The translations under genes and the position numbers were made by a program. A DNA stretch of 64,000 nucleotides, taken from the NCBI GenBank assembly GCA_021904315.1, contig CM038917.1:6556041-6620040 (forward strand), in the 5' to 3' direction. Position 1 is the stretch's first letter. Each line of letters begins with the position of its first letter. The notes beneath the pieces are model-generated. The model was not told the origin of the DNA. It saw only the letters and a list, made by a program, of their open reading frames with translations, and ran no database searches. Of the stretch, positions 12,048 through 23,577 are shown one piece after another. Origin of the DNA: Sphagnum magellanicum (Eukaryota > Streptophyta > Sphagnopsida > Sphagnales > Sphagnaceae).

Positions 12048-15000
12048 TCAATGAGTTTCCGAGAGTGGTCTGAAGTCTTCCTCAGCCGCCTTCTTAGCAT
12101 ACATCTCTGCAATACGCTTTGTTGCTTCCGCCCTGTAATCAATAATGAGGTGAACTTGTGAAATGTTGTATGAAATGGTTGCAAAATTTTGCATGTAGGA
12201 AAATCATTCATGCTGTTTGAGAGTTTCTGGAGAAAGATGAGTATTAGGGCTAGTGCAGTGATGACAGAACAAGAGGCATGACCTTCCTTATAAGCTCTGG
12301 CAACTTCAAGCTGAAGAGTGACTTTGCTCCTTGAAATTCACTTGCGATTCAAGCCACACAAAAGACTAACATTTTGCACAATTTCTGTTGTTTCTCAATT
12401 GCACTCAGCTGACATTCTTGGGTAAACATACAATTTGATGTGATTGGGAAAAAGAAAAAGACATACAAGAACCTATTGCAAGTGCAAGGATTTTGTAATC
12501 CTCATCTAACAGAGAACCTCTAAACTGCTCCTTCCATGTATAAGGAAGGATTGAGACTTTTGTCTCAAGAGAGAAAGAGAGATGTTTGAAACACTAGCAT
12601 ATGGTCATGGGTCATGATGGTGATGCATTGATACAAGGTAACATTGTGCAAACAAAGTGAAGTGGCAATGGAGATGGGAAGAATCTTCCCCCACCTGATA
12701 GTAGGGGTGATAGATTCGCGATGAAGCAACCCCACCAGCTTGTGACCTCGATCCTGCCACTGGATGCCCACACGCGTAACCACTGGCAGTTGGTGCAAGC
12801 CAGCGGGAAGCATGAGGTTTTCTGCTGTTTGGAGATTCATGTCAGAGTAGCAAACAACTAAGTTGGTTCCTTCACCCACATCAAGCCCCTTCCCAACACA
12901 CATTGAAGCTACCAAAACTGTTTCCACCTGCACCCCATGTCAAGATTGAGCTTTTAGAATACGAGCTTTGTGCCAGGAACAAGGGAAAGTCGAACCACAT
13001 TTTTCATTGAGTCACATTCAGCTATAGTTAGTTCTTTTTACAGCTATATAGTTTGAGATGTCCCTCTATTCCAGTCAGGCAAGAGGATTTTGAGTCATGA
13101 AAAACAAATGTGACAGAATAGCCTTGAGAAGAGCACCTCCACAATGATTGGCTCATCAGAATACACAGATGCCTCAGCTGCCCTGAGGACTTCACGTTGC
13201 AAATCACTGGGAGTAATAAGCCCCTCCAGCAAGTCATTTTCGTCAACAATGAGGGCACAGCGTTGTCGGCCTGCCACCATGACACCAAAAGCCTCTTTTA
13301 TGGTGGCCATTGCATGCACTTTCACATAATCTGTTGACATTGCTTCACGCACCTGAATTTTTTCCAAATTTGTCACCCAGCCCCATGGGCAGCAAATCAG
13401 CAAAGTCAGCAATAGGGAGGAGGAGGAGGAGGCTTCAAAGGCCCACCAAGCCTGAAGTGGTTATATTTTTATGGATAGTGTAGTGACTACAGAAGTGAAC
13501 AAGCAAGAAACACAAGGTCTAAGAATCTCTGGATGGCTTTATAATATTTTCTGCAGATTTAAACAACACCTGGAAAGAGATACATAGAGACCCAAGAGAT
13601 GAGGCGATAGGACCCAAGAGAAGAGAATCAAAGGCTTTGCAAGAGAATTGGCAGTGGCTGGTGGTTACACAACTCCCACAACATTCATAGGAATTATTTA
13701 GCTTAAACAAAAAAAGGCTACTCAATGAGAGTACATTATTACCAAGCACTCCTCCATCAAAGTTTCATCACAGACAAAGATAGAGCTAGGATCAATGTTG
13801 TTATCCAATGTACAAAGCTCGACTTCGGAGCTACCAGGTTGTCTTCTACACCATACTCGGGCATCTTGCAACCTAGTAACTTCAGCTTCACTGTCTGAAT
13901 GCATGCTGCCAAGGAGACCTGAGTCCCAGAATATGAGCTGTTTCTGGTTGCCAACTGCAGCCACCCAGATTGCCAGCCCAACTGCTCCCTGCCAGAATCA
14001 TGAATCACAAAACATCAAGGCACTTGATAACAAACTCCATATGCCCATTATTGATGTGTTTAGTATTTGGATTTCTGAACTAAAAGGAGATAAGTTTACC
14101 ATCAGCGGAAGCAAGATGTGATAGTCCTTGGTGAGCTCAAACAGGAGGAGCACAGATGTCAGAGGTACTGAACAAAATGCAGCTAAAAGTGCTGCCATGC
14201 CCACCTGTCACCCACTCCCCCCACCCCAACATCAGTAACACCCCCCTCCCCCAGCAACCATCACTATGCAGCAGTGTGTTTCAATAAATCTGAGTAGCCA
14301 AGAACACATACCAAGGCATATGCCTGGGGGTGGGCGATAGCGTTATGCCCTGGAAGTGCAGCATTGATTCCCTTCCCAACAATGCTGCCATACAAAGCTC
14401 CACCTGCTGCACCTATGAACAAGCTGGGTGCATACAAGCCTCCGACAAGTCCCGAGCCTTTACAAAGAGCTGATGCTATTATCTTTGCGACAGTGAGCTG
14501 CGCCAACAAGCCTTGGCCAGGTGCAGTGGCTGCAACCCCTGTTTGCAAAATCTCATTCACGTTCGTGAAGCCCCAATAGAGAACCCCTGGATACTGCAAT
14601 GCAATCAGACCCAACAAAAGAGCCCCGATTGCAGGTGTGACAGATACAGGTATGCCGATCTTGCCCTTCAAGCAGTCAAACATCTGTGTGAACCAGGCCA
14701 CAAGGCGTGTGAAAGCTACACTCATTATGCCACAAATTCCACCCAGAAGTAGATACAGTGGCAATTCTGTTTCACAGAAAAATTCACAATTAGGAAGTGC
14801 CTGCCTGCTCAAGAGATCTGCATTAGAAGAACTGGGACTCGGGTTTCCTCAGATCATGAATACCCAATGGGTAGTAGTACCCATCTGTAATCTCCATGGA
14901 AGGACAAAAGTAGTAGATGAAAAAGGTGAAATGAGAACAATTTTTTTTTATACCAGCAACAGATTGGAGTTCGTATGGAGGTACAGTGAATGCAGGCATC

Positions 15001-16850
15001 CCACCGAGCAACACCTGAGAAATGGTTGATGCAATCACAGCTGCAAGAATGATCATGGCAGTTGTGAGTGGGGGAGAGTTTTCCGCATGCTGTGGTCTCA
15101 ACACAGTCTCAATTGCAAAGAATGTTCCTGCCACTGGTGCATTGAAACCTGCAATGATGCATCTGACCCTCTCATGGCTGGCCACATAAAACACCACAAA
15201 CGAGTCCTAGAGACACACAGAGAGGTAGCTAGGTGTACCTAGGCTATTGATCTGCTGCACATCTGAGCAGCAGAAGACTGCTGGCAACAATCACAATGCT
15301 TTGACAAACCTGACTACTATATAGCTGGACATGAATAAAATCTAGCTCCATCACAAAATAATCATACCTGTAGCAATACCAGCAGCAGCACCCGCAGCAA
15401 CAAGAGCAATCCGTCTTTCTCGAGTGTTGTTCATGAGATTTGAATACGCATTGCCAAATGCCTTGCCAATGTCAACACTGGGTCCTTCAGGACCAAGAGA
15501 GCAGCCTGTTCCTAGAGTCACGGCTGCCTGTATAGCTTTGATTACAGGTTTAAGTCCTGCGAGCCAATGACTTCTGTTCTGACCACCCAAATAGTCTTTC
15601 TGGAATTCCAGGATCACATCCAGAACCCCAAGCACAGAGTGGAACATACCCACCACAATCCCACCCACAACTGGAACTAGTAGAATACGATGCCATGTCA
15701 TTGTGAGTTTCTGTTTCCTCAACCACGCAGCACCTTCATCTGGAGTTCCTGCCCATGCCGCATTATGTATCCAGTGTACCTGAGTACACAAAATACAAAC
15801 ATATCATGATGGCATTCTTCTTCTCATGGTGAAGATCAACATCACTGTATAAGGAATCCAAAGCAGACCCATCTGAAGCAGACCTGCTTGCATACTTACC
15901 CCTTTGTCAAAAATGACTACACTGATGCCACTTGAGACACCGAGCAGACAACCAACAAGCAAAAGCACCCACTCAGGTGGCATCCTTTCTGTGACTTGCT
16001 TCAGTAATGAATGTCTTCTTCTTTGTGGCAGCAGGTGCTGTGGTGTATTGACTGACAAGCTGCCTCCAGGAGGAGGAACGGTAACTGCAATGCTGCTGAC
16101 TCGTTGCTTTTGTTGTAGTGGCAGTGTGTTACTATTTGCTCTCATAACATCCTGCTCTGAGATTGTTTTGGGTCCCAAAAGCTCAGCTAGATGAGCTGCA
16201 ACACTCTGTCTAGTTCTCCTTATCTCATCACTCTCCTTCCAGCTTTGGATTTTTTTTCTTGTTGTTGTTAGTGCAGAATTTCCTTCATGATTGAACCCAA
16301 TCTCATCAAGAATCTGTTGGGCCTTTTCTTGCTGAATTGATGATGGCATCCTTCTTTTGTTTCCTCTTTGAAGCTCCCTGTTGTCAGCTTCAACATCAGA
16401 TGCATATGTGTCACATGGCACTGGTGGCAAGATCTGTACCTCATTGCTGTAACAAACAACTCTCTTCATATGTGAAGATCTAGAACTCCTGCTTGCATTC
16501 TTCAAGCTGGTGTTGTTTTCTGGAGCTGATGACCAGAGGCAGGACCGCATTTCGGCTTCATGTGCAATGATAGCAGGAGCTGGAATCCACAGCTTGTGGA
16601 TATCATCTCCACTGTCGAGCTCTTCATCATTATACACCACCTTCTCCTTTCCCTTTTGTTCCCCTTGGATTCCTACATTGATCATCATGTCTTGAGAAAC
16701 AACATCCTTTCTCCCTGAGCTCTCAAATTCTCCCTGAATTTCCACATATGTATATGAAGATTCCAAATCTGGTACCCCCGATGATGGTACTGTCATCACC
16801 TTTGCAGTCTGCTCCTGCTGCACCCCAATTGGACCCACATTCTTCTTCAT
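12048..16850 (-). CDS. CLC-f: CLC chloride channel/transporter, CLC-e/f type
   Basis: Voltage-gated-type chloride channel family protein, probably in a chloroplast or Golgi membrane. Exons on the minus strand: 16850-15900, 15779-15368, 15148-14954, 14766-14312, 14204-14100, 13988-13743, 13352-13137, 12927-12695, 12132-12048; all phases agree (965 residues from the ATG at 16850). The first ~290 residues are a hydrophilic extension. The membrane domain begins at PPEWVLLLVG. The filter motif GTGCSLGPEGPSVDIG keeps the gating glutamate (about residue 415). FNAPVAGTFFAIET has Thr where proton-coupled CLCs have the internal 'proton' glutamate. Later blocks are GSGLVGGLYAPSLFIGAA, SVPLTSVLLLFELTKDY and two C-terminal CBS-domain segments (exons 7-8), ending FRPLSETH. 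The open frame continues upstream to about 16958 without an in-frame ATG (see findings). The symbol denotes the clade; CLC-e versus CLC-f is not settled. Confidence 0.92.
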
Positions 16851-16981
16851 GCCTCGAGGAAGAAGAATCTTCTCTTTTCCTTCTGTTGGCAATCCCTGGA
16901 TTCCCAGATCATCCTCTGTTGTTGTTTCCAAACAGTTGAAACTTGGGTTGTCTTCTTCTTCTTTTCACCATTATCTGCCAT

Positions 16982-18120
16982 CCTCCAAGTTTGCTTTCCA
17001 CACAATTCTTCTTCTTTGTCTTCTTAAGAAATGTAATCTCTCTCATACACACAATAGCTTCAGACCTATGACGTTAATGCTCCCTTAAGCAGCAACCTAC
17101 TCCTTTTGTGTTGCTGTTTCCATTTTCCTGCTATCAAGGGTTGTATGCAATGGAAACATGAAGAAAGAGAACAATCCAGCTGCTGGGTTTTTCACATGTC
17201 CAGACCCCTCCTCCTTTCTACATCCTGAGCATCCTTGTGACCACCTCCTCCTCCTCCTCCTCACTATCTATGTCTTCAAAGACACATTACAACACTCTGA
17301 CTCCATTTGAGGAGATGTGACAACATACAAACATGCATGTATATCCATGATGATCAGATTGCAGAGAAAAGCTCCACAACAAAATGCTTTGAAGGAAGGA
17401 AATTGGAGGAGTCTTACTCACTCTCTTTGCTTCAGCTTCAATGCTATCTGTGCCTGCCAGGTCTTCTTCAATGCTTCTGCAGCAATTGTTGTACCCAAAG
17501 TGTCTGTATCTTGACAGGCTCACGCCATGAAGAAAGGCAGATCATCATGTCTTTGCCATGAAGAAATGGTTGATGTGGCATCATTTGAACAATTTGAGAG
17601 CATTGTTGTTGTTCTGCTGCAATTTTGAAAGAATTGGGGAAGACGAAGGCAAAGATCTCTTTGAAGCAAAGCAAAAGATAACTCTGTTGAAGCAGCAGAG
17701 ATTTTGTTTCCCAATGAATTTCCACTATGATCTTCAGGTCTCTGCAGTTGGGTCTGGAGTTTGCATTCCAAATGTGGGAACAGAAGAGAAGACAAGAAGG
17801 AAAACAAAAAATGATCCTGGAAAGCAAATCATCCTTCCAAGCTCCAACAAATTGGAATTGGGTTGCCCAAATTGTGATGCCAACCAAAGAGGCACAATCA
17901 AATCTAAAGCAAGAAAGCAACATTTGCTGCAAAAACAAACAAGCAAACGAGGAGGAAGGAAAACCTGAACGTGGAAAACCTCCTCCCTCCTCCCTCCTGC
18001 TGCTGTTGTTGTTGGTATTGAGAAGATACATAACTATGGGCCTTGATAGTTATGTTCTCTTCTGTTCTCAGCAATCCTCAGTATGGGACCTTGCAAAATT
18101 ATTTCTCACATCCAAGTTTT
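16982..18120. other. 5' flank of the CLC gene, no assigned gene
   Basis: Moderately GC-rich DNA upstream of the CLC gene, with a CTC microsatellite at about 17243-17264 and a purine-rich plus strand around 17560-17960. Several open frames of 60-190 codons overlap each other on both strands (the longest on the minus strand is 17468-18031). None shows a domain or consistent splice structure. It probably contains the CLC promoter and leader. Confidence 0.5.
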
Positions 18121-18124
18121 AGTT

Positions 18125-18450
18125 ACTGACCTTTTTTCCAACCCCACCCATAAAACTGAAATTGGGACTGCAAATAAGTGGGAGACTACCCTAGTTAGTA
18201 CCTTGGCCAATTTGACACTAATTATATTATCTTCAGAATTGTTTGAAAATTTCAAAAATGATTTCTTCCAAATCAAAAGAAATTATGAAGGATAATAATG
18301 AATATTTAGAAATAAAAACATTCCATTTGTTGAAATGAAAATTTCAAAATTAATTAATTATTCGACGGACATGTGTTGAAATGGCCAAGGTACTATGGTA
18401 CTATTAATAGCAACCCACTTGGAACAATCAAACCATCTACCCAATCAGAA
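18125..18450 (+). repeat. Dispersed repeat copy related to 21165-21451
   Basis: Two blocks match the region at 21.2 kb. 'ttttttccaaccccacccataaaact' at about 18130 corresponds to 'ttttttccagccccacccataaaact' at 21165. 'aatagcaacccacttggaacaatca' at about 18405 corresponds to 'attagcaacccacctggaccaatca' at 21207 and 21332. In this copy the two blocks are separated by about 230 bp of extra sequence. Confidence 0.7.
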
Positions 18451-18599
18451 ACACTCTATTATATTAGACTGTTCCATAGCTCTCTGAAAGCTGTGCATTT
18501 TTGTTGGGTCACAGCAGTCTTCCAATGGATGCACAAGATTTTAACTGCTACACTTCATCCAAGATTTCCAGTGTAGGAGGACCCACATGCTGAGCGCCT

Positions 18600-18800
18600 C
18601 TGGAGATGCTCTTGCACCTAGAAAGTGGGAGAGATCTTACACCTACTTGTAGGTGTAAGATCCCTCTCACTCTTCACTCTTAAGGAGTAGATATAAGAAG
18701 CCCTGCCCCTCCTCTGCCTAGCGGTATTCAGTATGTTCAGATTTATGAAATTGTCTGCCTCCTGCTTTACAATGAATAAAGACCATGTGAAGGTCTAGGG
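18600..18800 (+). repeat. Dispersed hairpin-bearing repeat, copy 1
   Basis: First of three copies (others at about 35373 and 59774). The shared core is 'gtaagatccctctcactcttaaggagta' or close variants, then a 'tataaga' block and a 3' block like 'ttcatgata..gtttgcct..tgctttgcatg'. This copy carries a perfect inverted repeat at 18633-18662: 14-bp arms (gatcttacacctac) around a 2-nt centre. The three copies differ considerably, as expected of an old family. The TATA-like motif in two copies suggests LTR fragments or solo LTRs, but ends are undefined. Confidence 0.7.
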
Positions 18801-18913
18801 TATAGTGTATGAAGGATAAAGATGAGAACACTTTAGTTGCTTGCTCATTCCTTGATCAACCCTAAATTGGATTGGCCATATCTAGTCAATAGGATTGTGA
18901 TTGGATGTTCACC

Positions 18914-19055
18914 GAAATTGAAAAATAAACAAATGGGCATTGTGTCTCACTCTCTAACTGGCACATTCATGAAAAAATTCGCTTTCTTTACTAGCCAAAA
19001 TTGAAAAATAAATTGTGCATGGTGTCTCACTCTCTAATTTGCAACATTCATGAAA
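18914..19055 (+). repeat. Tandem duplication, ~83-bp period
   Basis: 'aaattgaaaaataaa...' followed by 'tgtctcactctctaa' and 'cattcatgaaa' occurs at about 18914-18974 and again at about 18998-19054, with small differences. No coding or element signature accompanies it. Confidence 0.7.
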
Positions 19056-19562
19056 TTCTCATGCTTTTATGCTTTGATGAAATGTGAGGAATTGGGGAAG
19101 TAGGAGAAATTGTAATATTACCCATACAATCAATCCTTTTTAGTTAGCTCACCTCGGAACTAATGTTTTCAACCATGAATTGCTTTTCTTCTCCACTAAA
19201 GAAAAATCATTGAAGCTTCTTCAACTCATACCAGGTCCTTCAGTGGAAGCCTAGAATTTCTGTCCCTAACAATAACCAAGGTTCGAATTCTGTGAATTTC
19301 ATATTCATCTTCAATTGCTCATTCATGATAACCCATTTCAAAAAATTTACATTTTCTTAAGATGTGCTCAAATTTAATTTCAGCTTGGCCCTTTTTTGCA
19401 ATGCCCTCAAACAAGCCAAAAGCACTTGGAGTATAATATTCAAAATGAGGCAAATCTTGTGTGTTTGAAGAGGATCTGAAGAGGAAAAGACTGTAACAAT
19501 GCAGTGTGTCATTGAGCTTGTTTCAAAAACTGTGTGGCTGCTGTGGGAATGGTCATGTGCAG

Positions 19563-20671
19563 GGTGATCCATTGGATTCAGTGAGCTTGCATCACTACCA
19601 GCACCGATATTGTGACACAGAGATGGACCCTCACACACCATGGGAAGGGCTTTGGCATTGCCACATTGGATGGTTGTTTGATGAAGTACTAGCATGAAGA
19701 AATGATGTAAGTGGCATGGCACATTGCTCTTGTGGTGTTTTTCATGTTGCAGGAGTTTGACTTTACTTCTCTCACCACATAATATAACATAATATAGACT
19801 CCGTTCCAACATCCAACAATCTGGAGTTTTACTGGCAAATTTTTTTTCCATGATGTATTGCTAGATGTTGCTACCTGTGAGGCCCAGGTTTCAGTCTGGT
19901 GTACAAGAGTGTTGCATTGGAGTCAGATGCTGTTGTTTCAATTGAGAGAGATCTTACTTGCACACAAGGAATCTTTTTTTGGGTGTCTGCTATAATTGGA
20001 TGGGAATGTGAATGCTTGGGTAATAGATCTACATGATTTGTCTAGTGTTCATCAGATATCGTCTGGACTTGGAGTCTGTATCTATTTGAGCGATCAATTG
20101 ATGGTTGTGATGCTCATTTGGGGATGCAGGCTGTTCGATTAGTATTGGTGTACCATGTCACATGGCCTGTGAACTCAGCATCCAATGTGCAGGGTACACA
20201 ACCATGGAACACAGGAGACTTGTCTAAAAATAACTGGTGAGGATGAAGTATTGTGCCTCTCTTTGCTTTTCTCCAATTCATACTCCAGAAACCAAGTTTG
20301 CTTTCAGTGATTATATTTAGTCCTGCTAGGTGAGATGTAACTTGCAGTCTTCTATTCTACTTGGTGGCCAACTTGAAACAATCCTTGGTCTGGTGGCTTG
20401 AGGATATCATTACATGCATTTGGCTTGATGTTCATTTTCCTCCATATATGTGGTTACTCTGATTTTCAGGTGGGTAGCATTGATTTCATTTGGAGAGGAA
20501 TGGCATAACAATCACCATGCCTTAGAGTATTCTCCACATCATGGACTGAAAAGGTGGCAGCTTGACATGACCTGGTGTGCTATTCTTAGTTTAGAGGCCA
20601 TGGGCCTTGTGACTAGAGTAAAGTTTTCTAGGCAAGAACACATGGAGTGCATTACAATCAAGTCTTCTTGA
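19563..20671 (+). pseudogene. Fatty-acid desaturase (ADS/delta-9 acyl-lipid type), truncated and broken
   Basis: Three exon-like pieces of a plant ADS-type membrane desaturase, a di-iron enzyme that introduces a double bond into acyl lipids. Piece A (19563-19706, after 'tgtgcag') has GDPLDSV.LHHYQH.YCDTEMDPHTPWEG.W; its second histidine box reads HHYQH, where the family has HRYHH, and an in-frame TGA lies at 19695-19697. Piece B (20130-20236) has the VYHVTWPVNSA block and NTGDLSKNNW. Piece C (20470-20671, phase-compatible with B) has FGEEWHNNHHALEYSPHHGL, with an intact HNNHH box, and ends at a stop. The N-terminal exons with the first histidine box and the exon between A and B are not recognisable. 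A lost box histidine, an internal stop and missing exons together indicate a pseudogene. Confidence 0.85.
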
Positions 20672-21164
20672 GCATGGTTTACAAGTTCTTGTCACTTGTT
20701 GAATATGTCATTGCACCTCAGCAGGCCCAATACTATAATTAATTGGCAATCTTGTATTCATGGAGCTGCCCAGGAGCAGATTTCATGGGTTTCATTGCTA
20801 ATTGGGTGATCCTTGTACAGTGAATTTGTATAATATATCTATGTTTGTCATGAATTGCTTCACTCAATTTCTGCCAGGGTTTGGATTGCTGAAAGGTTCA
20901 GAAAGTTAGTATAGAAATGCCCTCATCTCTTGGTTGTCGAGTAGGCTTGGAAGGCGATCGATCTGAAGCAATGAATGTTCTTTTGATTCACAGCTGCAGG
21001 CTTTTGTGCTCTTTGAGGTACAGAGCATTGCAAAAAAAATTCTGGTTTTGTGATGTGAAAGATTTTTGGCTGTATGATGAGCACCAGACCTCAACAAACT
21101 GAATTTGACAGCATAGTATGTGTAGTATAACTGAAGTATTATACTATTCAAAAAGTAAATAACT

Positions 21165-21451
21165 TTTTTCCAGCCCCACCCATAAAACTAAACCTAGGAG
21201 GTTGCTATTAGCAACCCGCCTGGACCAATCATTATGATTAGTGAATCGAAAAAGGGAGCAGCAGTCAGATCATATTCATTACACTCTTCTCTAGCAGGTG
21301 TTCACTTGATCATCTCTTCTTCCTCTTTGCTATTAGCAACCCACCTGGACCAATCATTATGATTAGTGAATCAAAAATAGGGAGCAGCAGTCAGATCATA
21401 TTCATTACACTCTTCTCTAGCAGGTGTTCCACTTGGCCATCTCTTCCTCCT
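21165..21451 (+). repeat. 125-bp tandem repeat next to the LTR element
   Basis: A unit beginning 'ttgctattagcaaccc' starts at 21202 and again at 21327. The two units are almost identical through 'ctctagcaggtgttc'. The preceding block at 21165 matches sequence at 18130, so this is a second, tandemly duplicated copy of the same small dispersed repeat. Confidence 0.85.
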
Positions 21452-21471
21452 CTTTTCTTTGACATCAATTG

Positions 21472-21495
21472 ATATATATATATATATATATATAT
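21472..21495 (+). repeat. (AT)n microsatellite
   Basis: An uninterrupted alternating A/T run of about 24 bases just outside the left LTR. Confidence 0.95.
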
Positions 21496-21527
21496 GTTGC
21501 TGGATCTGAATGAAACCTTGGTAATGG

Positions 21528-22381
21528 TGTCACCAAAAAGAGAGGGACCGGACAACAACCAGACCCCTCTGACTCTACTGCATTGCTTGTGACTGATCTA
21601 GCATTGAGCATTCACACATCAACAGAGCATGCACAACAACTTTCACCGACCCAGACTCATTTGAGCCTCCTGCAAACACAATCCCTGCACAGAGCTCCCA
21701 GGATGGAATTTCACAATTCAGATTTGCACAAAAAGTCTCCGCCAACACAAGCGTCCAAACTCCTAGAACATCGAACAAAGGTCTGACATCTATCTGTCTA
21801 CGATCACGCTCTCCTCCGGAAACAGACCACTCAAATCTGTTGATCTCCTTCACTCCTCCCAAAACTGCTCTGTTCTACAACCTCATTCCTTACTTGATCC
21901 GATTCTTCCCAAACTCAGGAGCTAGCTCTTTCCTAGTTTCTAACGCAGCGGAAGAAAATCAATAAAAACTAGCCACAAAGCTCTGAGCTCCTGCAAAAAT
22001 CCTTTCTTTCCCAAAAATCTCTCCTCCCCATCTTTTCTCCTCCTCCTCTCTCCATCCATTCTGCCTTCCTCCAGAAGCACCTTCCTACCTATCCCCAACT
22101 CCCAGGATCCAACCTCAACTGCCACTCACCTCCATCATGAATGCCAATTCCGGCGTCGCCATGCATTCTCGCCGCCTCAAACCATAAAGGCCAGTACCTT
22201 TGTTGCCGTAATCCCGTGCCATCCTCCTCAAGTGGTGAGTTTCCATGATCAAACCAAAGCAGCCGTCATGCATTGCCTTAGTGATGAGAAGTAATGCGCC
22301 GCCAGCCAAGTGCTGGTGCAAACAAAATCAGGATCTAGATCAGAACGGCAACGTTGTCCGGTCACCCCATGTTCGGTTACA
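21528..22381 (-). repeat. 3' LTR of Ty3/gypsy element (left copy)
   Basis: A direct repeat of 854 bp, matching 28659-29511. By eye the copies differ at about 14 positions plus one single-base indel, mostly C/T or G/A transitions, so roughly 98% identity. On the element's strand the LTR begins TGTAACC and ends GGTGACA (TG..CA). The flanking bases 'atgg' (21524-21527) recur after the other LTR at 29512-29515, consistent with a target-site duplication of 4-5 bp (atgg or atggt). The LTR starts only about 36 bp beyond the integrase stop. Confidence 0.95.
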
Positions 22382-22417
22382 TATGTCACCCCTCCGTTCC
22401 TCAAAAAGCTGAGTCCC

Positions 22418-23553
22418 TCAGCTCTGCAGGCCTTGTGGAGTGTGATACACTTGAAGATCCCTCCGTGGTCTTTCCCATTGGTTCTCATCAGTGTCTTGAA
22501 TAATGCATATGCGGCTCCCTTCTTCAAAGTCCAGATTGCCAATCCCATCAGTATGCGCAACGAATAGGTAGGGACCTTCCCAGCTAGCAGTCAGTGCCTT
22601 CTTCTTCCCGGGCTTCTTCATTTTGACCATCGTTTCACCAGCAACCAGGCCTTCAAAAGCCTGTTTCCCTTTTCTAGTCGCATAGGCCCTTTTTTGCTTC
22701 TGTTGTGCCTGCCCCACATTGAACAGAACCTTCTCATGGATGTTGGCGATCAATCTAACCTTCTGCATGAACTGCTCTGCAATAGTCTCCACATCCGCAG
22801 TGTCATCAACCTCGGCAATCAATGAGTGCAAATAGTTGTCAGCCTTAAGGCGTGGTGTACGTCCAGTTAGAATCATGAAAGGAGAGAACTTTGTGCTAGA
22901 CTGGATTCCGCATCGGTATCCAAACATAACCTTTGCCAATTGCTCATCCCAGTGATTGGCATTGTTGGGTGTTGTAGACAGTACCGTTATGCCATGTTTG
23001 ATCGTCTTGATCAGACGTTCAGCCATACCATTGCATTGCAGCCATTGAGACGCCGTGTGTTGATGATGAATCCCATAATCTTTGCACATGGTGTCAAATT
23101 CTGCTGCCCATTCTCCTCCATTGTCAGTCAACACAAACTTGGGTACCCCTACCTGCAGATCACGTCATCCTCCAGAAACTTGGCTGCTGTCTTGGCCCCA
23201 TGGTCAGCCACAGCTTTTGCTTCACACCATTTTGAATAGTGGTCAATAGCCACTAGGATGTATTTGTTGCCTGACTTCGTCTCAGGCAACGGCCCTGTAG
23301 TATCCATGGCTACTCTGTAGAACAGGTCACAAACGGTTATGCTCTTCAGTTCTTCATCTTCAAAACGTATACTCCCTGTTCTTTTCACCATTTGACAATG
23401 TTCGCACACCCTTACTACAGCCTTGACATCCTGAGTTCGGTTGTGCCAGAAATACCTTCTGCACACTTCAGCCAGAATCCGTTCTTCCCCAGAATGCCCC
23501 AGGTCCTCATGCATCTGAACCACCAGTCCCATACAATCTGCTGGTCTTGGCAC
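22418..23553 (-). pseudogene. Ty3/gypsy integrase region, frameshifted
   Basis: Integrase region, which joins element cDNA to host DNA. 23553-23149 carries the HHCC zinc-binding motif (H..H about 30 residues before C..C, in HEDLGHSGEE and CEHCQ) and the first catalytic Asp in AMDTTGPLPE. The frame then stops at 23151-23149, and homology resumes one frame over at 23134-22418 with TDNGGEWAAEF (second Asp) and NGMAERLIKTIK (catalytic Glu). A single missing base near 23149 accounts for the break. The part after the core (about residues 120-238 of the second segment) is the GPY/F-type C-terminus (WEGPYLF). No chromodomain follows. Confidence 0.9.
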
Positions 23554-23577
23554 GAACAGTCCCTTGAAGTACAGTGA

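Noticed and set aside
17468-18122. Overlapping frames of 130-187 codons on both strands
   Set aside because: Mutually antisense frames in purine-rich DNA; no domain; better explained as CLC upstream region.
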